Assembly (NCBI RefSeq): GCF_005239225.2
Contig: NC_133299.1
Span: 10,420,967-10,484,966 of the forward strand
DNA length: 64,000 bases
Direction of reading: 5' to 3'
Source of the DNA: Populus alba
Taxonomy: Eukaryota > Streptophyta > Magnoliopsida > Malpighiales > Salicaceae
The position numbers and the translations under genes were made by a program. The notes beneath the pieces were generated by a model. The model had not been told where the DNA came from, did not search any database, and saw only the letters and a list, made by a program, of their open reading frames with translations. Position 1 is the stretch's first letter. Every line of letters begins with the position of its first letter. Positions 1 through 13,472 of the stretch are shown one piece after another.

Positions 1-682
1 TATAGGCCAAAATTTAGAACTATTGATTTGATGACTAATTGTTGAGTGGGTGGCCAACTCTTGACTTGGTGAAAATCCTTATCTTCTTGACTGAACAAAA
101 CGTCATTGCTAACATCAGACCTGAAATCAACTGTACTCATGAAAGTTATAGGAAATTATCTTATCTTTCCAAGAAAAATAAATTGAGGTCATTTGGACTT
201 CTAGAACTCGAGATATGGGCTAAACACTGAACAGTGTCTGGGCTACAGGACAGATTCGGACTTCTCCGTTGTTGCTATAATTTGGACTTGAAAACAACCT
301 TTTTAAATCTTGGACTCCACATGAAAGTTGTAGGCCTATGTCTTACCTTTCTATCCATATAAAGCAAACCTAAATATGATATCTACAGCTCCATATATGA
401 CCCAATTACTTAATAGTGTTCCAGTTTGGACTGCACCAACATCTTTTTTCTAAGTTTGATCCTCTTTTTGTCCTTTCAACTTCAGTACTTAAACTCATCA
501 ATCAATCCTTTCATTTATGTGATAAGCCTGCATTTAAGATGAACATTTACCATAAATTAAAGGTATCTTATATTATTAGATATGTTATTATAAAACATGC
601 TTTAGTTAAGGAGTTATTGATACTTCAAGTGCAAAATGATGATATAAAACCTTGATAAAAATGCACTTTTAAGTACTAATCA
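1..682 (-). mobile_element. Athila-family LTR, cut by the window edge
   Basis: This is the last third of the LTR found complete at 31971-33874 and 58295-60286. The same phrases occur in the same order and it ends in the same TAATCA at 682. Read on the + strand the family LTR runs TGACAC...TAATCA, so the element lies on the minus strand. No polypurine tract follows at 683, unlike at 24788 and 60287. This is therefore a solo LTR or the outer end of a 5' LTR. Confidence 0.85.
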
Positions 683-1249
683 CCAAACAACCATTTTGCA
701 TCCTTGAATGATTCAAGTTGTAAGTCAATTTTGCACATTTCAATTTCAATTGCATTAGGCACCATCCTTTCTAAGCATTTATATAATCCAATTTTAATGT
801 TGGCATTAACCTTAAAATTGAGATTCTAATTATAACGAGAATTCAAATAATAACCTGCTGTATGTAAAGGTTTTTGGAGTTGAAGTTCCCATCTTGCATT
901 AACAATATTCCATATAGGTATATAACAATATAAAAAAACAATAAAAATATCATTACAATTTAGGAATATCTCAATTGGAAGTATCTCTAAAGACATTCAT
1001 ATTAATATATGACAACATTTGAAATAAACAATTAGCAAGATATATACATTTTTTTTCATAAAACTAAAATTCACTTGAATCTTCTCTTTTACTTCATCCA
1101 TTGCTTTATATATAAAACCCATAGGTGGTTTCTCACTGAATCAACTAATCGAAGAACTTTAATTAGAGGATATGTTGCCTTAATACATATAGTGATATCA
1201 TGCCAAAACCTGCTGTCCAAAATACAATTTTGAATTTATTTTCCTTCTT
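683..1249. other. AT-rich stretch, no gene seen
   Basis: Flank between the LTR end and the hAT remnant. No coding signal or recognisable repeat was seen. It may include the 3' end of the hAT element, but no terminal inverted repeat could be picked out. Confidence 0.4.
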
Positions 1250-2400
1250 CAATTTTTGCAAACCTACATGAACTCCATTGTTTGGAAGTAAACATAGTCA
1301 TCAACTGCAATTTATAATCATTCAAACATTCTAGAGTCAAATATATAGTAGCAAACCAAGTGGCAGTAGGCCTAATCAAATCCCTTCCTTTCTTAAAGTG
1401 CCTTAGCATGAAAATAAGAATAGTTCTTGAATAAATATATGATAAACCTTTAATTTCTTCTCAAAATCTTCCAATATTAAGTCAATACAATGGGTAGCAT
1501 ATGGTATCCAAAACAAACTCTTTCTTTTTTCCATCAATAATTGTCATGCTGCCTTATAATTTGCAGCATTATCGGTGACTACTTGGACAACATTTTCCTC
1601 CTCAATCCTCTCTACAATGACATCTAACATTTCAAATACCTTATCAGCAGTCTTGGACATATTATAAGTATCCACCGATATTAAAAAGACTGTCCCTTTA
1701 GGACAATTAATAAAAAAGTTACAAATACGTCTTTTTTTTATTTGTCCATCCATCAGATATTATTGAACAACCTGTTTTTTTTTTCCATTCTAGCTTGTAC
1801 TCCTCAAGTAATTTCATTGTTTAATCCACTTCTTGCTTCAAATACTTCTCTCTAATATCATGGTAGGATGAAGGCTTGAAACATGGCCGGTGCTTTGCAA
1901 CCAATTCAAGTGCCTTAAGAAACTCAAGGATTTTTATACAATTAAATGGAATTGCACTAGTGTAGAAAAACCTTGCAATTTGTCGACATGTTTTTTTCTT
2001 TAATATCTTTTTTTAGCAATTGATTTAGGGTTGTTTGTGTACTTCCACTCCCACTAGCTGCTTTCTTTTCTTTATCCTTTGAGCTAATTTCTTTTATTTC
2101 ATCATCATCATCATCATCATCATTTCCACTATATTGATGAGCCTTTCTTTTCTTTTTAGTTGCTTCTAGATTTTTCTTCAAAACACCTAAAATCATCTGC
2201 TTAACATTTTATGGCACTTGGTGACATGGCTCAACATCCTTACAAGTGCAAGCTAAATGTTGTTTGAAACGAAAAGTACCTCCACTGATAATTTTTTGAC
2301 AATACTTGCACTGAACTTTTCTAGAATTCTTATCAACATCTATACCATGTTGCCATCCCATAACAAGCCTGTTACTAGAAGAATTTTTTCTAAATGCCAT
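1250..2400 (-). pseudogene. hAT-superfamily transposase remnant (BED finger + DUF659)
   Basis: Three disconnected minus-strand frames line up as one decayed hAT transposase. The N-terminal piece (2209-2400) has a BED-type zinc finger: CKYC followed by a His/Cys pair (HLACTC). The next piece (1957-2196) is a low-complexity linker with a seven-Asp run encoded by a (CAT)n tract at 2101-2124. The piece at 1544-1753 matches DUF659, with the VVTDNAANYKAA block typical of plant hAT proteins. Past a stop, minus-strand translation of about 1400-1543 still reads a WIPYATHCIDLILED-like block, the usual continuation in this family. Many stops and frameshifts follow, and no C-terminal dimerisation domain was confirmed. 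The element cannot be autonomous. Confidence 0.8.
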
Positions 2401-4129
2401 AAGTTCAATAATTTAAGAATCAACTCAAATCGGCCTATAATCAATCCAAACATTTTATGATTGTAATTAATTTTTTGTTAAAAAAGAAGTATCACAATAC
2501 ATGTGTTAGAACAATAATGCAGCTAGTAATGGGGACATTTATAAGGTTAAAACAAATAAATTTTAAATCACAGAGAATAATGACCAATTTATACTAATCA
2601 ATAGTGACAATAAAATTAGCAAAGATTGTTCTCTATGATTCATGCAGCCAGTATTATCCAAAATCTTATTAACAGTTTGAAGACAATTATAAAAATTATA
2701 GTGATACTATCAGCATCTAGACATTTATACGAATCTGTATTTTCCAACATCTTTTTATTCCTTTTCTGCATGTGCATGCATTCTCAACATCTAGTATACC
2801 AATTTCCAAAATCACCTCCTTCTTTATGAAAATATTACAAACAAGCATCCATCCATGTTTCTAAATTTTATTTAGGAAATAAACAAAAAGCTTAAAAGAA
2901 ACTTCGCAACTCTCCCATGACAAATTCATGTCTGGAATTTTAATCTTGAGAGATCTAAAAAGAACAACGTAAAAGTTCACAACCCACATATCAACCCATA
3001 GCAGAAAATAATAATAATAAAAAAACCCACAAAATCCTCTAAATTTCTTCCCGATGTGAATAATTTCATGTTGCACACATTTTTTCTTATCACAGTCTAC
3101 TTCTGGTCTATCAAAATCTAAACTTTCATCACCTATAAATCATTAGCAGACCAAATTGATATTAAGCACAATAATTTATCAAGAAATTAATTAAATTCAG
3201 TTCAACTAATCAGCATATAACAATAAAAAGGTCACATCTTTTTCCAAAACTTACTCAACAACTAAACAAAATGACATTATAAATGGAACAACTTACGGTG
3301 TAGACTATAGAGGAAGCTGTTGATGATGGAAAAAAAACAAGACCGCTATTAATGAAGACTGAAGAGTAAGTTGTTGTTGAAGACTGAAAAGGAGAGCATT
3401 GTTGATGAAGAGTGAATAGTCCAAAGATTAAAGAGCGTTGTCACTGTTGATGAAGAGGAAGCCGTGATGCATGAGGGCGTGAGCTGTTAATAGAGCAAGA
3501 AATTAGATTTAGGGATTTAGAATTTTAGATATTTAAATTTTGTTTTTTGTGTGTGTATCAGTAGCAGTTGATACAAAGATGAAAGAATGCACAATAGCTA
3601 ATAATCAATAGCCGCTAGACAGTTGGAGCATGGAGGAAACAATAATAACAATTTATATTTTCTGTTGAAATCGTTAAAATGTTCTTGAAATTAGATAAAA
3701 ACATGCTGATTTTACTGTGATTTTTTCTTTTTTAAGTTTTTAAAATAATTTTATATATTAAATATATTTTAACTTAAAAAATCATATAATTTTACAATGA
3801 GTTTAACCTCTCTTGAAAACGACGAGCAAGCTAATACGAAGATATCTCTTGTGCCGAAGCCAAACCAAAACAATTGATATTTCCTTTTTAGCAACTTTGT
3901 GAAGGGAAGGAAAGAGAGCGAGATGGCGGGGAACCAAAAATAGAATCCGATTAAAAAGGTTCCAATTTTTAAGACCATGAAATTTCATGCCGATTTCCAT
4001 GTTTGAATGTTTTGCCATTGCCTTCTTTTCTGTCCTTAAGGTACACAAAATTTCCTTTTTTTTTTTTTTTTTTTTTTTCTGTCTCTCTGATTCATTAAAG
4101 CCAACATAAACACACGATTTTTCCAAATT
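2401..4129. other. AT-rich flank with GA-rich and poly-T tracts
   Basis: No coding exon recognised. 3300-3480 is GA-rich on the + strand and could be the 5' leader of the hAT element. A T homopolymer lies at about 4059-4078. The right part is presumably the promoter region of the TRM32-like gene, but no individual element can be named with confidence. Confidence 0.35.
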
Positions 4130-4200
4130 TCAGCTTCTCTCTCTCCATAGCTAATAACAAATGCATGAGTTTCGTTTCAAAGTTTAAGTTCTCCTTTCAA
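4130..4200 (+). other. Possible 5' UTR exon of the TRM32-like gene
   Basis: A CT-rich leader ends at a good donor (TTTCAAAG|GTAAGA, cut after 4200). Plausible acceptors lie near 5047-5052, ahead of the ATG at 5119. This makes a 5' UTR intron of roughly 850 bp likely. It is inferred from splice consensus only; transcript reads would settle it. Confidence 0.35.
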
Positions 4201-5118
4201 AGGTAAGACAGTACGGATTTCCGTATCCATTTTTTTCTGGTCTTCATCAACATTTTCTTTCATTTGAAGATGTTAATCATCATTGCTTTCGAAGAAACTG
4301 TCTGAATTCTTTCTCGGGCGTAAAAAAAACGCGTAGGACCATTTATGTGTTCTAGCTTTCAGTCAAATTTATTCAGCAACGCTTTGTGTTATGCTGTTAT
4401 TGTGGTTTAGTACTTCAGTGTATTTTTATTTTTATTTTTAAATTCAAAACCTTGAATATTAGGTATCTGATCCAACTGGTGTGGAATTGAGTATTTGTTG
4501 TGAACCCTAAAATATAATAAGAATATTAGGAATCTGATTTTATGAAACGGTGGAAAAAGACCCATATAACCTGCCCCATCTGGTGTGGAATAGAGTATTT
4601 GTTGTGAACCCTAAAATATAATTAGAATAGTTAATTTCTTTTCCTCTGACTTTCAATTCCAGTTGTGGAATTTAAATTCATTGAGGGTTAATGTGCACCC
4701 CATTCCTTTATATATTGAGCTATGCATCATTAATTTAACCCATTTTTAAATAATCTTTGCAAATTGTAAATCTCTCCACTTTTCTCAAAGAAAAGGAAAA
4801 AGGAAAAAAAATAAAGAAAAAGATCTCCACTTATTGTTAGGAGCTTTGGGTGGAGAGATTTGAACAGTTGAACTGAACCCGGGCAACATATTGCTTTAAA
4901 CCTTTAAAATTGAAGGCTTTCATAAATTTCTTAGAGGTTATTTAACTTTTCTTGAGAGATCCAAGGTTTGTTAAATCAAGTGAATTATACGTTGAGTTTG
5001 AGGACCTTGTTTGTTGGTGATTTGATATTTACATGTAATTAACTCAGAACAGGTTTGATGAGCTTGTAGTTATTTATCATCCAAGCCAAGCAGGTTCAAA
5101 GGAAGAAACTTGTGACCT

Positions 5119-8100
5119 ATGGGAAAGAACTTGGAGCACCATTCCTCAAGTGTTTCTATTGAGAACAATCATCCAGGATGCATGTGGAGCATACTTCATG
5201 TACTCAAGTACCATCATTGGCGATATATTAAGAAAAAGCTTCACCACAACAGTGGTGGTAACAGGAAACATGCCAAGTGTACGTAAGAGAGCCTTTTCAT
5301 TTAAAATGAATTTCTTCCCTGTTATTGTTCTCATCCAATATTAATGTAATGTACCTTTTTTTTAAAAGGATGTTAAGAGAAATGTGTCTATTGTATCAAA
5401 TGTTTACTGCTGGTGGATATTGTAGTAGATGGATTTTCTGGACTTGAGTCAACAAAACAGCCTTTAATTATCTTAAGGTAGATGGTCATACACTTGGATA
5501 ATGCGTTGGTTTTATGGGATACACTTATGCACAATGCATTGTTTTTACAGTTAAGGTATTATTATGGCTCACATTTTACAATCTAGAGTATTCTTATAGC
5601 TGAATGGTGACAATTTATCTGCAATTACTTCCATACAGACAGATTTTTAGAAGATGGCTCCCAAACTTTAGAAAAATACCCTTTTAATTCCTCTATTACT
5701 ATTAAATATGGATGTGGTATCATCTCTTAAGTTAGCCATTATCTTTGATAAAAATCAAGAATAGACCAGTTTCCTCAATTTCTAATAGATAAGGTGTCTT
5801 TTTCTTGTCTCGTCATGTTAGGATACCTCAAACACCAGAAAAAGGCATAAAACTGGACACTGCAACTAGTATATCTGAACCATGAACCTTTTCATCTTTC
5901 CAATCAAAAGATCTCTTTGAAAAATACCCCAGAGGATCTCAGAAATGGGGGAGGGAAGAAAGAAAAAACTTACATAGGATTCATAATTAAGTTGACAATC
6001 ATATTAGAACTTTCGATCTCTATCTACAGATCTTAACATTATTTTCTTATTTTGATACTATCAGATGCAAACATTTTGCAGTTGAAGCTAGAATTGGATT
6101 CTAGCAAGTGTCCTTGAAAGCAAATATATCCTTGAAAATAGTATTAACCAGTTGGGATGGGGGTGCCTTTGGCTGCTGTTCCATGGTTTACTAGACTATA
6201 AGAGTTGAAAAGTGGATTGTGTTTTATGCCATCTTTACATGCACAATGTCATAGTTGAACCAGCATATATGAATCCTCAACTGCTGGTTCTTGTTCATGA
6301 TATAATGAGATGTAAGATAAATTCCTAATGTGCTAATAAACATTTTCTCCTTTGCAGGGGATGGAAATCCAGGAAATATTTCAACTGATTCTAAGGTTGG
6401 TGGAACCCCTCAGAGCAACAACACTGGAAATCACCATTCAACAGTAAGTTATAAGTGAGACATCTTATTGCACTTTTCTATTAATGATAATCCTATTGCT
6501 TTGTGTCCTGTTAAGTATAGATTCAAAGTGCATCACAAAGTAATATGTCGAACAAGAACCAGGGAGAGCTTGCATGCACACATAAAAACCTATCTATATA
6601 TGTGCAAGGTTTCTGATATGAAGATTATCAGGTTATTGATAAGAAGACACAATTCACTTCAGCCACCAAAGCTTCTGTCAAATCTCAAATAAAATCTAGA
6701 ATTTCTGATGAGCTTTCCAAAAGGAAGGGCCGACATTGCCGAAGCTCAACTTACCCCATAAGATCACCCTTGATGCAAACTGATTCCTTTCGCCATACAG
6801 AACTGTCAGATGAGGATCTTGTTTCTGATATAAGAGTAAGTGATGGGTGTCCCACAATTGCTGAAGAACCAACTTCTTCCACCACCAAATTACTGGATCC
6901 ATCGGTGCCAACATCCTTGGAGGAGTACAATCATGAAGATTGTGGCCCCATGCTCACTAGTAATCACCTGGGACATAACCAGGTTGATATGACTGAAAAG
7001 GAACTAATTGAGAATCACTTTCTTCTTCAGGAAAATTCAAATGATAAAAGGCAGAAATCAGTACATGTAAAGGGTCTCAGCACGGATGCTTCAGCCCAAC
7101 AATCAAAAGAGATTTTGGATGCACTAGATATGATCAACATAGATAAGGATATTTTTAAAATCTTTTTACAAGATTCGACCAATCCTTTGGCTCATTACAT
7201 GCACCATCACTATACGTTCACCACTAAAATGGGATATTCTGTCTCATTCCCTTTAGCGGGTTCATCATATGGAATAGGTTCTGGAGCAAGAAAAGGCAAG
7301 CAGAAGCAGGAGGGCCTGGAGAAGTTGCAAGCAGGTAGCCATACAAAAAACTCTGTTGAGCCCAAGTATAGAGAATATATACGTTCAAAGTCAATGCCAT
7401 CAATAGCCGCTGCAAATTCCTCTTTGGGTTCATCCCACCGAGTTAAGAATCATGCCCAGAATCAAGTGGTTGTTAAGCATTTCAAGAATCTCAAGCAAAA
7501 AATAAGGCATGCTATTAAAGAGAGCAAAAATGAGAAACATAGAATAACCATGGATGCAATCCTTCACAAGATTCCTCATGGCCACAGGTTTTCCAAGAAC
7601 TTGGAAAGGATTGGTGTTGATAATATGATGGATCATTTCATGAGTAGAGATGGTAAAGACAGTCCCAAAAGTAGCTATGATTATGATCACTCTCTTCCTT
7701 CTACCAGCAATAGTGAATTATACCACATCAGCAGAACAGTATCGTTCAGCAAATCACTGGACAGATATTGCCAGTTGTATGATTCTAGCTTTAATAAAGA
7801 AGCAAAACAACATTTCCCTGAGACATTAAAGATGAAAGCAGAAGATGGGGTTTCATTTCAAACGGGCACCGCAAAATCCATGAGAAGGATTTTTTCCTTG
7901 CCAGACCTCAAATCTTTTCCCTATTGCTGTGAGGATTCTTCTGGTTCCTTCCCAGTAAGTCAAGTTAGAACCATGATGGATGACACTTTTAGCACAAGAG
8001 GTAATTTCTGTGAACATAACAGTCTCCGTCATCCTACAGCTTCCGAGCAATTCTTGGGAGTAGACACTAAAAATCATGTAAGAGGGAATAATGTGGAGAG

Positions 8101-9344
8101 TGAATCAGATTCAGTTATTGGTGATGAATTGGGTACGATATTGGTTTCAAATGCTGAGACACATGCCAACTGCACTTTAGTTAGTGATGACTTGAGCAAC
8201 TTGATGACAGTGGATAAGCAGGATATTCTCTCCCCAACTGAAACTATTACTGAATTGGTAGAACTGACTACCCTGCCTGTGCCTGACTCTAAACTTCAGG
8301 ATGAGACAACCAGGCATGCAAACATTTTTGTTGCGGAAGGTATACTTGTCAAATTGCCAATGGTTTTATTTATATATTTATTTATTATTTTAACTCAATA
8401 CAACATTGCATCATGCATTGAAGTTCATGTATGTTCTCACCCAGTGTGTAGATATGCTTGTCAATTGGTTTCAAAATTTGATGTGGTCATTAATTTTTAA
8501 CACAGAAGATAGCGTACTTAAAGCAGGGTGTATAAACTTGTCAAATAGTGTATACTAGAAGGTAGCATAATTTATTATATTCAGATATGTGTTGAAATTT
8601 AAGTCTCCTTGGTTTGCAAAAAAAATTATTTCCCCTACTCACTATTATTTTGTTAATTGAGTTGGTGTTTCATGAATAATGTTTTATATGGAGGCAGATC
8701 TTAATTATTCGAAGAACAATCTAGCAGAATGCAGCATGGATACACTTACAATGACAGTGACCGAGGTTGGAATTGAGAGAATAGATTTTTTAAGCAACAT
8801 CTTGAATAATGATAGTCATCCATTCCAAGTTGATGCCAAAGACAAAGCCGAATTTGATTATGTCAAGGACGTACTGACGTTGTCTGGTTTCACTGGGAAT
8901 GAGTTGCTTGGAACATGGAATTCTGATGACCAACCAGTACATCATTCCATTTTTGAAGAAGCAGAAGGTTGTATGCTCCTAGATCCTGAGTGCTGTGGAA
9001 ATGAAGGTGGCAACTGTCATCACCTGCTATTGTTTGATCTAATCAATGAGGTACTAATGGAGATTTATGCAAACTCGTACACTTATTATCCTGTGCCCTT
9101 GTCTTCTCTTTCGCATGTCCGTCCAATGCCTGTAGGACGCCACGTCCTAGAGGAGGTCTGGACAAATATAAGCTGGTATTTAAGCTCAACTACTGAGGGT
9201 GACCACTCATTAGATTATGCTTTAAGTAGAGATTTAGCGAAGCGTGATGGTTGGATGAATCTGCAATATGATACAGAATGTGCGGGGCTTGAATTGGAGG
9301 ACTTGATTTTTGAAGATCTTTTGGAGGAAATTCTTTGGGCTTGA
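5119..9344 (+). CDS. TRM32-like protein with C-terminal DUF4378 (4 exons)
   Basis: Proposed CDS is join(5119-5278, 6358-6443, 6632-8339, 8698-9344): 2601 nt, 866 aa, with all introns GT-AG and phases that agree. The N-terminus has the family-like block CMWSILHVLKYHHW near residues 22-35. Exon 3 adds a basic segment (KSQIKSRISDELSKRKGRHC). The middle is Ser-rich and carries short SKSMPS- and FSLPDL-type motifs. The last exon is a DUF4378 domain (DKAEFDYVKDVLTLSGF ... EDLIFEDLLEEILW at the extreme C-terminus). Arabidopsis TRM proteins bind TON1 at cortical microtubules; that role is inferred from family only. The first donor is the least certain: GTACGT at 5279 keeps frame, whereas the alternative at 5283 leads to a stop. 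The gene looks intact and is the only ordinary host gene here. A neighbouring TRM-type family is the main alternative. Confidence 0.8.
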
Positions 9345-12300
9345 TTTTATGGCCGAATCATTTTGGTTCTTGCAGCGCTGTACGCCTTTTATCATTGCAT
9401 ATACAGGAAATTTTTATCAAATATTCCTGTGAACATCACGAGTAAAAAACATGGATAGGAAAAAATAGGGAATAATAATAATAATAAGAAGAAGAAGAAG
9501 AGAGTTTAGGTTATACTATTTCACTACTGTAAGGCCTGCCCTTTCAGCGGGTGGTCCGTTATCGTCTTTTATTTATTTTTAATTTTTTAATTAACTTATT
9601 AATATTAAATTCTCAAATTAGATAAATCCATTATCTATATTAATTTCATAATGAATTCTATATATCATCAAAGTCAAAGTAATTGTAAACAAATAGTTAT
9701 ATGCTTGCACCCTTTTTTTTTTTTAATATAATTTTATGACTTCCTTTAAGCAATAGTATATAGCAATGCTTTGACAGTATCTATAATGATTCGTTTTTCA
9801 AAGTCTATATTTTATATAAACAAATCTTTTACGGTATTAATATTTTATACCGTGTTCTTATTGAAATATCATGCTAATTGATATAATTATTTTTAGTTGT
9901 ATTATTTATATGGTATATACTACCAAAAATGGTTTTTATGGACGGGACCATTTTTTCTGGTAGTTAGCAATAAAAAGTAAGGGTTCAATTGGAAGTATGA
10001 TGTATAGTTTAAATAGTATTATGTTTTAATCACAATTTTAAAAGTATTTGATTAATTAATTGTTAGTTTATATATCATGTAGTTAATTGATTGGTTGCAT
10101 GTGACATTGATTTTGTAAACATGTTTGATTTTTAATAAAATTTTTATTATCTTTAATATTCATTAAATATTTTATCAATAAATTTAATATTTAATTAATG
10201 AATATAGAGTAAATATGTTGAGATAAAAATGCTTTGCAAAAAATAAATTATAAAATTATTATAATTATGATATTTATATTGCATCAATGTTCCTGGTCAA
10301 TGCTCTATTAAAACTAGACATTAATTAGAATTGTTGAGATTAATATATATTTTGTTTATATATATATAAGAAATAGTTATTCTTATAAACTGGGGTATGA
10401 GAGGTACTTAAAACTAATATGTTAGTGTTTATTAAATGATATGTATATTAAACTGACTCACATAAAAATTTTATATGGAGAGATCACATGTGTCAACAGA
10501 AAGGCACATGTGATGTTACATAAGTAATCCTTAAATTTGATATCATTAAATTATTTTATATAGAAACATTATGTTTTGATCATGTTATATGTTCTAATCA
10601 ATCATACCAAATAAATCATACCAAATAGACAAATATTTAGTATAACATTAGCACTCAATTTAGATGTAATATTGAGTATAACATTAACAAATGTATTCAT
10701 CATCTAGGTGAATTAGAAAAAAAAATATTTCATGTGTTCTCACATAATATTGATTGTAAATCCTTGAACAAGATAAAATAAGATTTGAAAAGAGTTTCAA
10801 ATCTTATTTAAAGAATAAATGACTATGGTATTGAGTATAAACTTGATTTGACAAGTAGTAAAAATATTTCATGCTATAATATCTAAATCAAAACATTATT
10901 GATAAATGGATAATAATTACACTAACAAACTAGTCAATAAAAAGATTAAATCAAACCATTTATGACTTTTTTAATATTTAAGGATCATAACACGTTGCTT
11001 AGATATTGTACTTGATCTTTAAATATAAATCAATTAATTATTAAATTGATAATAAATGAACTTAATTAATTAATTTAATCTTGTTTTATTTAGAATTATG
11101 ATTTATATTTGTGCTAATTTATATATAAACCTAATGGGTCACACACCCAAGAAAACATTGATCATAAATCAAACTGAGATGATTAATCAAATGTAATTTG
11201 ATTGTAAATAAATTTTAAAAATTAAGGATTAGAATGTTGTAATTAATATAAAAGATTACAATTCTAGATATAGAAAAAAAAATCAAGTACTTGATTGAAT
11301 AAATTTCTAGAATTGTCTTAAAATAATATATGTGATTCATGGGATAAATTGATATTTTATCATTTATAAAGTTTTCAAGTTTCCCTGTAGATAGAATGAT
11401 TTACCTTTTATTTTCTAAATAAAGAGAAAAACTATGGAAGTTACAAAATACTTGAAAACACAAAAGAAAACAAACTAGCACTCAAAGACATAACAATCTC
11501 TCTTCTATAAGGGTTTAAGAGATATTTTATGATGGTTTGTGTGGATTAATGTTAGAGGTCGAACACTTATACGACTTGTGATTTGCGGTAACCTAGCCTT
11601 GAAGCAATTATTCAAAGCTAAAAAGAACATATGATCTTCATGTAATCTTCATATAAAACTTAAACAACTCTAGATCTATCTAATAAGACCATTAAAACTC
11701 TTGAAAATTTATTAAATTTACTATTTTTTCTATGTATATGTGTTTTGAAAAACCTAACATCAACACAAACAAAAGTTTTGCATGGGTCCTTATTGAAAAC
11801 TCTCTTGGAATCTTGGTTATAAAAAGTTATAATTTATAACTTTTCTTAAATGTACTTTTTCAAACAACAACAATAAAAATGACCACATTTAAACATATAA
11901 TTAGTGATAAAAGCTACAAAAGGATACTATAGTTAATTCCATCACTAACTCAAATTTGACACTAATTATTGATTGAATTACCATAGAAAATTAAAAACAT
12001 ATCCTTCATCTTAAATTTCCATCTTTATAAAACCAAATAATTCATTCCCTCTCCTTTCTACCATTATTTTCTCTCAAATCCTCTCTTTCATTTTTCTCAA
12101 CTAGTATTTATTAGAATGGTGTTAGATCAAACAATGAATCAAGACTTAGTCCGAATTGAGTTTTGAACAAAGAATATTTTAGTGATTAAATTGGTATGAA
12201 CTAGTTGAATTGGCTAGTTTTTTTTAGAATCAAAAGAATTGAGTGATTTGATGATTTCTTAGGTTAAATTAAGAAAAAAAAACGCAATACCACATAATTT

Positions 12301-12485
12301 TATATCCTTTTCTTTAAGCTTTTAAAATCCTAGTCATCAACCTTGATTTTGGCTTTCACTTCACCACTTTAATGAAAGACACCCATCAATCATTCTTTAA
12401 ATCCTTTTTCTTTTTAATAATATAATATTTATTTGTCAAATCTTATATTCTTTTTGTAAATTAATATTAACCCTAAATAACTTTA
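9345..12485. other. AT-rich intergenic region
   Basis: 3' flank of the TRM32-like gene. A short (AAT)n(AAG)n microsatellite sits at about 9470-9502. No coding potential or recognisable element was seen in the rest. Scattered phrases near 10440-11600 could be old LTR remnants, but nothing supports a call. Confidence 0.5.
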
Positions 12486-12533
12486 GTTTTGTCTAACTTA
12501 TTAATAGATATGGTAACCACTTATTCTTCACCT

Positions 12534-12594
<61 letters not shown>

Positions 12595-12640
12595 GCTTCA
12601 TTTAATTTTGATTTTTTCTTTTTGAAATTGTAAGCATGTA
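12486..12640. repeat. Left copy of a ~150-bp direct repeat flanking LINE-1
   Basis: This segment runs from GTTTTGTCTAAC through a (TA)n tract (12539-12592) to TGTAAGCATGTA. It recurs at 18931-19065 with few differences except TA length. The LINE sits between the copies. Because the LINE has its own 15-bp target duplication, the longer repeat is best read as an older tandem duplication. Confidence 0.75.
12539..12592. repeat. (TA)n microsatellite
   Basis: About 54 bp of uninterrupted TA. The counterpart in the right copy of the flanking duplication (18982-19015) is shorter. Confidence 0.95.
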
Positions 12641-12655
12641 GAATTTGTAAGCATG

Positions 12656-13472
12656 CACGACAAAACAAAAGTCAGCTTCGTAGAGAGAGGTTAGAGAGAG
12701 GTTAGAGAGGAAAGATACAAAGGGGCGGTGCTCCGACAGCCATATCTCCGGCGACCACCGTTGGATCAAGCTAAGATTTGGTTATGTTGTGCACTGAACG
12801 ATTATCTACATTCTGACCGGAGGGATCTTCTAAAGCTTTCTCCGTTTAAGAAATCTGGACAATTGGAATTTTCTGGAAAACCCCCTAGTGCTGTCAGAGT
12901 CGCCGGCCGATTTTGCCTTGTTATACCGTTGGATCCAGACTATTTTTTGGTATGTTGTGAACATCTATATTGCCTACATTCTATCCAGAGGGATCGTCCA
13001 TATTGGATTCCTCCTGCGGAAGCTAGCCATTTGAATATTTCTGGAAAAATCCTTCTCGGAACAGTCAGAGCCGTCGGCATATTTCTCCTTCTTCCACCGT
13101 GGGATCAAGCTTATTTTTGGATATGTGATGCATCTGGTTATGATACACATTCGGAATGGTGAAGATTAGAAATTAATCCTCCAACAACGTTTTCTACATG
13201 TTCAACAGAAGGTCGTCATTCTCAGGTCAGTTTCGGTATAATTAAGATCTGCGGAGATCCAACCGTTAAACTGTGCTGATTTTTTTAATATGTTATACAT
13301 AACATGTGTATCTACCTTTGAACCGTTGGGATTTGTGAACTGATCGTTGTTCCAATCATAGTGTTGGTCGCTTATTAGTGCTTCTTGGACTGAGTTTTTG
13401 TCCTTAGAACGTTCTATCTAGTATTTGTATGCTGCCAAATTGTCTTTGTGTTCTGCTGTCGATTTTGTTCCA
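12656..13472 (+). promoter_or_regulatory. LINE-1 5' UTR with ~170-bp promoter-like repeats
   Basis: CCGTTGGATC-type boxes occur at 12758, 12926, 13097 (CCGTGGGATC), 13263 (CCGTTAAACT) and 13323. Most are followed about 15 bp later by a TTTTTGG-TATGTT phrase. The spacing is 168, 171, 166 and 60 bp. An open frame across 12728-13162 is a by-product of the repeats and not a gene. The block from 12926 to about 13335 matches 44571-44980 in the 5.3-kb solo LTR. A promoter role is inferred from its position. Confidence 0.7.

Noticed and set aside
9900..9990. Possible MITE around the CCAAAAATGG...CCATTTTTTCTGG inverted phrase
   Set aside because: The inverted repeat is short and imperfect, and no target duplication could be found.
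12728..13162. 144-aa open frame before LINE-1 ORF1
   Set aside because: It runs through the ~170-bp 5' UTR repeats and has no known domain; the same repeats in the solo LTR are not open in that frame.
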